Origin: Williamsia sp. 1138
GTDB taxonomy: Bacteria; Actinomycetota; Actinomycetes; Mycobacteriales; Mycobacteriaceae
Direction of reading: 5' to 3'
Assembly (NCBI RefSeq): GCF_002095435.2
Contig: NZ_MJEJ02000034.1
Location: 1-64,000, forward strand
Length of the DNA: 64,000 nucleotides
Shown: positions 60,848 to 64,000 of the stretch, one piece after another
Layout of the letters: every line of letters starts with the position of its first letter
Position numbering within the stretch: the first letter of the stretch is position 1
Made by a program: the position numbers and the translations under genes
Notes under the pieces: model-generated
Told to the model about the DNA's origin: nothing
Seen by the model: only the letters and a program-made list of their open reading frames with translations
Databases searched by the model: none

Positions 60848-61564
60848 CTATGAAGTCGGTTGCGGTGGTGAGTATGGAGGTGGGTACTCGTCGCCCGGTT
60901 GCGGGATCGGGAAGGTCAAAGATGGGGTCTCAGTAGGCGCGGCGCTGGATCTCGGTGCGCCTTGGAGGTTGTCGTTGTGTGCTGCTGCGGCGGCGGCCAG
61001 TGGCGGCGAGGAGGGGTCGCGTGCTTGTTGTTCGGTTATTTTGACGTCTCCGTAAATCGGGATGAGGGTGTACCAACCTTCTGACGGCGATGCGTTGGTG
61101 GCGAACAGGTACCACTGGCCGCTGTTGAGCGGACGGTCGCCGCCTAGGGACATGTAAGCGCCGCTGCGGGTTCCGCCTTGTTGGTTGACGATCACGGTGG
61201 CCGATACCTCGCCCTTGAGCTGAACCCCGGTGGTCACGGTGAACTGGGTTTCGGGGAAACTGCTTCGAGATTTCGAACCAGCAAAGGCGTCGACGCGTCC
61301 GGTGAACACGTGGGTCGTCTCCGCCATCAGATTTCGTATGTCACTGAAATCCGTGGTGGCGTCGAAGGGTGAGATCAGGGTTGTTGTCGCCGACTCGGTG
61401 GGTGCATTGCCCATGTTGACGGTCGTTTTTCCGCAGCCGGATAGGGCCGCAGCTGCCCACAGCGTCACTACAAGAAGTGCGAGTCCACGCCGGCCGCCGC
61501 AGGACGAAGGGTGGGTGCAGGCAATTGTGCCTGGACTGGGCTGTTTCACGGTCTCGTCAGGCAT
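60848..61564 (-). CDS. Hypothetical lipoprotein
   Basis: A 238-aa protein from ATG 61564. A signal helix ends in the lipobox ALSGC. The mature part is beta-rich (FTGRVDAFAGSKSRSSFPET, TVIVNQQGGTRSGAYMSLGG) with a long Pro/Ser tail. No family name certain. A longer frame extends to 61642. Confidence 0.65.
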   Translation of the reverse strand: MPDETVKQPSPGTIACTHPSSCGGRRGLALLVVTLWAAAALSGCGKTTVNMGNAPTESATTTLISPFDATTDFSDIRNLMAETTHVFTGRVDAFAGSKSRSSFPETQFTVTTGVQLKGEVSATVIVNQQGGTRSGAYMSLGGDRPLNSGQWYLFATNASPSEGWYTLIPIYGDVKITEQQARDPSSPPLAAAAAAHNDNLQGAPRSSAAPTETPSLTFPIPQPGDEYPPPYSPPQPTS

Positions 61565-61781
61565 CACGAGGATCGCGCGTTGAGGCGTGTGCCGACCGTT
61601 CGTGAATCGGGTCTGGATGCGCTCATGGCACCACCGTCTCACACCGGCACGACCGCAGGAAGTGGCCTTTGACTACTCCCGGATAGTTTCCGGACTTGAC
61701 GACTTAGCAACCTGAGATGTCTCTGTGTCCTGTCAAGCGCAGGATGTTCGAATCTGCGGCCGACGTACGCCGTGGGACAGG

Positions 61782-62141
61782 TCAGCGGCAGCAGGTCGGG
61801 TCCAACACCTGCCGCAACGCTTGCAGCGCGTCGGTATGGGCGCGGTAGAAGACGTTCATGCCGCGACGTTCGGGGCGGACCATCCCGGCTTTCTTGAGCT
61901 GACCGAGGTGATGGCTGACGGTCGGCTCGGATAGCCCGACTGCGGCCGCCAGGTCGCAGGTGCAGACTTCGCCCGCGTCGTCGGTGAGCAGGATCGACAT
62001 CAACTTGATCCGAACCGGATCCGCCAATGCCTTGAGCCGCAGCGCCACCTCCAGGGCCGCGTCGTCATCCATCGGGGACGCCGAGACCGGTGCGCAGCAG
62101 ATGGGTGCGGTCATGTCGATCACCGGCAACGTCTTGGGCAT
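61782..62141 (-). CDS. arsR: ArsR-family arsenic-responsive repressor
   Basis: A 119-aa winged-helix repressor. Cys15-Cys16 (PICCAP) match the As(III) ligand pair known in Corynebacterium glutamicum ArsR; Cys60/Cys62 (VCTCDLAAAV) supply the third ligand region. The recognition helix is SEPTVSHHLGQLKKAG. The ATG at 62141 follows a TAAGAT -10 by 7 nt, suggesting a leaderless message. Divergent from cadI, sharing the operator at 62166. Confidence 0.9.
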   Translation of the reverse strand: MPKTLPVIDMTAPICCAPVSASPMDDDAALEVALRLKALADPVRIKLMSILLTDDAGEVCTCDLAAAVGLSEPTVSHHLGQLKKAGMVRPERRGMNVFYRAHTDALQALRQVLDPTCCR

Positions 62142-62162
62142 GACACCAATCTTACCCACGCT

Positions 62163-62178
62163 ATTGACATATGTCGAA
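62163..62178. promoter_or_regulatory. ArsR operator between arsR and cadI
   Basis: Palindrome GACATATGTC at 62166-62175 within ATTGACATATGTCGAA, the typical actinobacterial ArsR box. It overlaps TTGACA (62164-62169), a possible -35 for cadI. Confidence 0.75.
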
Positions 62179-62238
62179 GAGGTCGGCACTCTGGGTGGCG
62201 ACGGTAGTTCGATGTATGTCTCACAGGTGGAGGTAGTT

Positions 62239-62739
62239 ATGTCCCGTATGCAGTTGGCGCTCAATGTCGACGATCTTGATCAGGCGGTCGAGTTCTATTC
62301 GAAGTTGTTCAATGTTGCTCCGGCCAAACGCAAACCGGGCTATGCCAACTTTGCGGTGGCAGAGCCCCCGCTGAAACTGGTCCTGCTGGAGAACCCGGGC
62401 CAGGGCGGCACGATCAATCACCTCGGGGTGGAGGTCGAGTCCAGCGACACCGTGCATTCGGAGATCGCCCGGCTCAGCGGCGAGGGACTGTTCACCGAGG
62501 AGGAGATCAACGCGACGTGTTGCTTCGCCACCCAAGACAAAGTGTGGGTGACCGGACCGGCCGGGGAGAAGTGGGAGGTCTATACGGTCCTTTCTGACTC
62601 GGACACCTTCGGCACCAGCCCTAAGCTGTTGGCGGACAGTGCCACTGAGTCCGAGGAGTCGTCGGTGTGCTGCGGTACCGCCGGCGGGTCGCAGGAAGCG
62701 CAGAGCGCGGCGAGTACGACGTCGGCGGCTTGCTGCTAA
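62239..62739 (+). CDS. cadI: CadI/ArsI-type VOC protein
   Basis: A 166-aa vicinal-oxygen-chelate protein very like M. tuberculosis CadI (Rv2641): MSRMQLALNVDDLDQAVEFY, KPGYANFAVAEPPLKLVLLE and INATCCFATQDKVWVTGPAG. The adjacent Cys pair matches that used by ArsI C-As lyases to bind trivalent arsenicals. It ends with several Cys (SVCCG, AACC). GGAGG lies 5 nt before the ATG. Confidence 0.9.
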   Translation: MSRMQLALNVDDLDQAVEFYSKLFNVAPAKRKPGYANFAVAEPPLKLVLLENPGQGGTINHLGVEVESSDTVHSEIARLSGEGLFTEEEINATCCFATQDKVWVTGPAGEKWEVYTVLSDSDTFGTSPKLLADSATESEESSVCCGTAGGSQEAQSAASTTSAACC

Positions 62740-62790
62740 GGACTTCTGCGGTATCGGTGGGCTCCTACTTTCCGGGACTCACCGACGGGC

Positions 62791-63210
62791 TCAGGATGTG
62801 CTCAAGCGGGTGGTCAAGTCGGTGACCCGGGCGGCGATGTCGTCTCGGATCAGGCGCATGCGCTCGATTCCGTCGATACCTCGCAGCGACGGTTCGTCGG
62901 TCTCCCAGACCTCGACGATGACGCCGTCGGGTGCAGTGACGTTCGCGGAGGTACCGAGTACGACGGTGAGGTCGGCGCCGCGCATCAGGTCATCGGTGAG
63001 CTGACGCGGTGCGTGGCCACCGATGTCCACGCCGACTTCGGCGAGCACCTGTGCGGACATGTCGTTGACGTTCTTGCCGAGGGCGGCGTCGGTGCCAGCC
63101 GAGGAGGCGGTGATCGCCGCACCGGCGATCTTCTCGGATAGTCCTTGGGCCATCACCGATTTGCCGCGGTTGCTCACACAGACGAACAAAATCTGCGGCG
63201 GCGTGCTCAC
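62791..63210 (-). CDS. arsC: Low-molecular-weight phosphatase-type arsenate reductase (ArsC1'-like)
   Basis: A 139-aa LMW-PTPase fold protein. The P-loop is CVSNRGKS (Cys11), with Lys where CVxNAGRS enzymes have Arg; the same change occurs in C. glutamicum ArsC1'. It is coupled to the next arsC by ATGA. It may be a weak reductase or a regulator of its partner. Confidence 0.8.
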   Translation of the reverse strand: MSTPPQILFVCVSNRGKSVMAQGLSEKIAGAAITASSAGTDAALGKNVNDMSAQVLAEVGVDIGGHAPRQLTDDLMRGADLTVVLGTSANVTAPDGVIVEVWETDEPSLRGIDGIERMRLIRDDIAARVTDLTTRLSTS

Positions 63211-63638
63211 AGCACCCCTCGAGTGGTGTGCGCAACGGGCGCGATCTCGGCGAGCAAGTCAACGACCAGGGCCCGGATCTGGTCGCGAATCGGCCGGACC
63301 GCGTCGACGCCCTTGCCGGCGGGATCGGCCAGGGCCCAGTCGCGGTAGCTGACCCCAGGAAACACCGGGCAGGCATCCCCGCAACCCATGGTGATCACCA
63401 CGTCGGAGGATTCGACGGTATCGGGGGTGAGGATCTTCGGGGACTGGTCGGAGATATCGATGCCGACCTCGGCCATCGCCTCCACGGCCGCAGCATTGAT
63501 GGTCTGCGCGGGCGCCGATCCGGCGGACCGAACCTCCACCTGCCCGCCTCCCAGTGCGGTGAGGAAACCGGCGGCCATCTGGGAGCGGCCCGCGTTGTGC
63601 ACGCAGACAAACAACACGCTCGGCAGGGTTGTAGACAT
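63207..63638 (-). CDS. arsC: Mycothiol-dependent-type arsenate reductase
   Basis: A 143-aa LMW-PTPase-like reductase. P-loop CVHNAGRS (Cys12) and the DWALADPAGKGVDAVRPIRD segment match actinobacterial ArsC enzymes that convert arsenate to arsenite using mycothiol and mycoredoxin. Start ATG 63638. It lies 34 bp downstream of the exporter gene on the same strand. Confidence 0.88.
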   Translation of the reverse strand: MSTTLPSVLFVCVHNAGRSQMAAGFLTALGGGQVEVRSAGSAPAQTINAAAVEAMAEVGIDISDQSPKILTPDTVESSDVVITMGCGDACPVFPGVSYRDWALADPAGKGVDAVRPIRDQIRALVVDLLAEIAPVAHTTRGVL

Positions 63639-63672
63639 GAATGTCGCTTCCTTGTCGGTCTTGTGGGAGTGG

Positions 63673-64000
63673 TTATGCCGGTGTGGGGGTGAAGCGCTTG
63701 CGTAAGGCCAGGGACACGTACACCAGGGCGACCAGGACCGGGACTTCGATGAGCGGGCCGACCACACCGGCCAACGCTTGCCCGGAGGTGACGCCGTAGG
63801 TGGCGATCGCGACGGCGATCGCGAGCTCGAAGTTGTTGCCCGCGGCGGTAAACGCCAGGGTGGTGGTGCGTTCGTACCCCAAACCCATGACGGCCCCGAG
63901 GGCGTACCCGCCGCCCCACATGACAGCGAAGTACACCAGCAGTGGCAGCGCGATCCGCACCACGTCCCAGGGCTTGGAGGTGATCTGGTCGCCTTGGAGT
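63673..64000 (-). CDS. acr3: ACR3-family arsenite exporter (partial, runs off the window)
   Basis: The last 108 codons are visible. Helices LPLLVYFAVMWGGGYALGA, then FTAAGNNFELAIAVAIATYG (the ACR3 signature region) and GPLIEVPVLVALVYVSL match ACR3 permeases. It exports arsenite produced by ArsC. The frame continues beyond 64000. Confidence 0.9.
   Translation of the reverse strand, partial: LQGDQITSKPWDVVRIALPLLVYFAVMWGGGYALGAVMGLGYERTTTLAFTAAGNNFELAIAVAIATYGVTSGQALAGVVGPLIEVPVLVALVYVSLALRKRFTPTPA

Noticed and set aside
1-64000. tRNA or rRNA genes and an att core
   Set aside because: No cloverleaf or rRNA-like segment was noticed on reading; a tRNA search program could overturn this, but nothing is claimed.

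Overview
The window is high-GC actinobacterial DNA that looks like accessory or plasmid sequence. It carries a plasmid-type replication initiator (34.5-35.8 kb), a parA/centromere-binding pair (37.5-38.8 kb), a relaxase with an oriT-like region (8.9-12.5 kb) and a complete-looking type IV secretion cluster (15.6-28.4 kb). The gene content points to Mycobacteriales (Gordonia, Mycolicibacterium or Rhodococcus type): a cutinase-family esterase, a DUF3068 protein, an MTB12-like lipoprotein, a CadI protein very like Mycobacterium tuberculosis Rv2641, and a mycothiol-type arsenate reductase. The genus is inferred, not shown. No rRNA, tRNA or CRISPR was seen.

Layout. 0-4 kb: tail of one gene, a small exported protein, nrdH, small unknown genes, a DnaB N-domain protein, and a Fic toxin with a VbhA-type antitoxin. 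4-9 kb: a leftward seven-gene operon, mostly with ATGA overlaps, ending at a perfect hairpin; it encodes membrane and secreted proteins plus a protein with a duplicated ParB-C-like domain. 8.7-12.5 kb: divergent control region, oriT candidate, MobC-like protein, relaxase and a partner. 12.6-15.6 kb: unknown genes and a small lytic transglycosylase. 15.6-30 kb (leftward): DUF4913 protein, VirD4-like coupling ATPase, VirB4-like ATPase, SCO6880-like protein, VirB6-like protein, two paralogous VirB8-like proteins, two paralogous VirB2-like membrane proteins, a P-loop protein, a lipoprotein, a VirB1-like bifunctional muramidase/endopeptidase, and a cutinase with a long hairpin-rich leader. 30-37 kb: a double-HTH regulator, methyltransferase, DUF3068 protein, rep, TANGO2/NRDE and YciB-like genes. 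37.4-39.7 kb: partition locus and a DUF2637-HTH protein.

40-46 kb: a Tn554-like module of three large recombinases plus a TnpC-like protein. 46-55.8 kb: a copper island (csoR, copB, copA, copZ, periplasmic and lipoprotein partners, an L,D-transpeptidase, DUF305 and DUF6153 proteins) with three matching CsoR-type boxes. 56.2-60.2 kb: an IS21-family element, whose ends and 4-bp target duplication can be read directly, inserted immediately upstream of an IS110-family transposase gene. 60.2-64 kb: two lipoproteins and an arsenic cluster (arsR, cadI, two arsC, ACR3 exporter running off the end).

Together the genes describe a self-transmissible replicon: rep and par maintain it, the relaxase and oriT process it, and the type IV apparatus with its wall- and possibly envelope-active enzymes moves it. 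Copper and arsenic resistance are the cargo, partly delivered by the recombinase module and insertion sequences.
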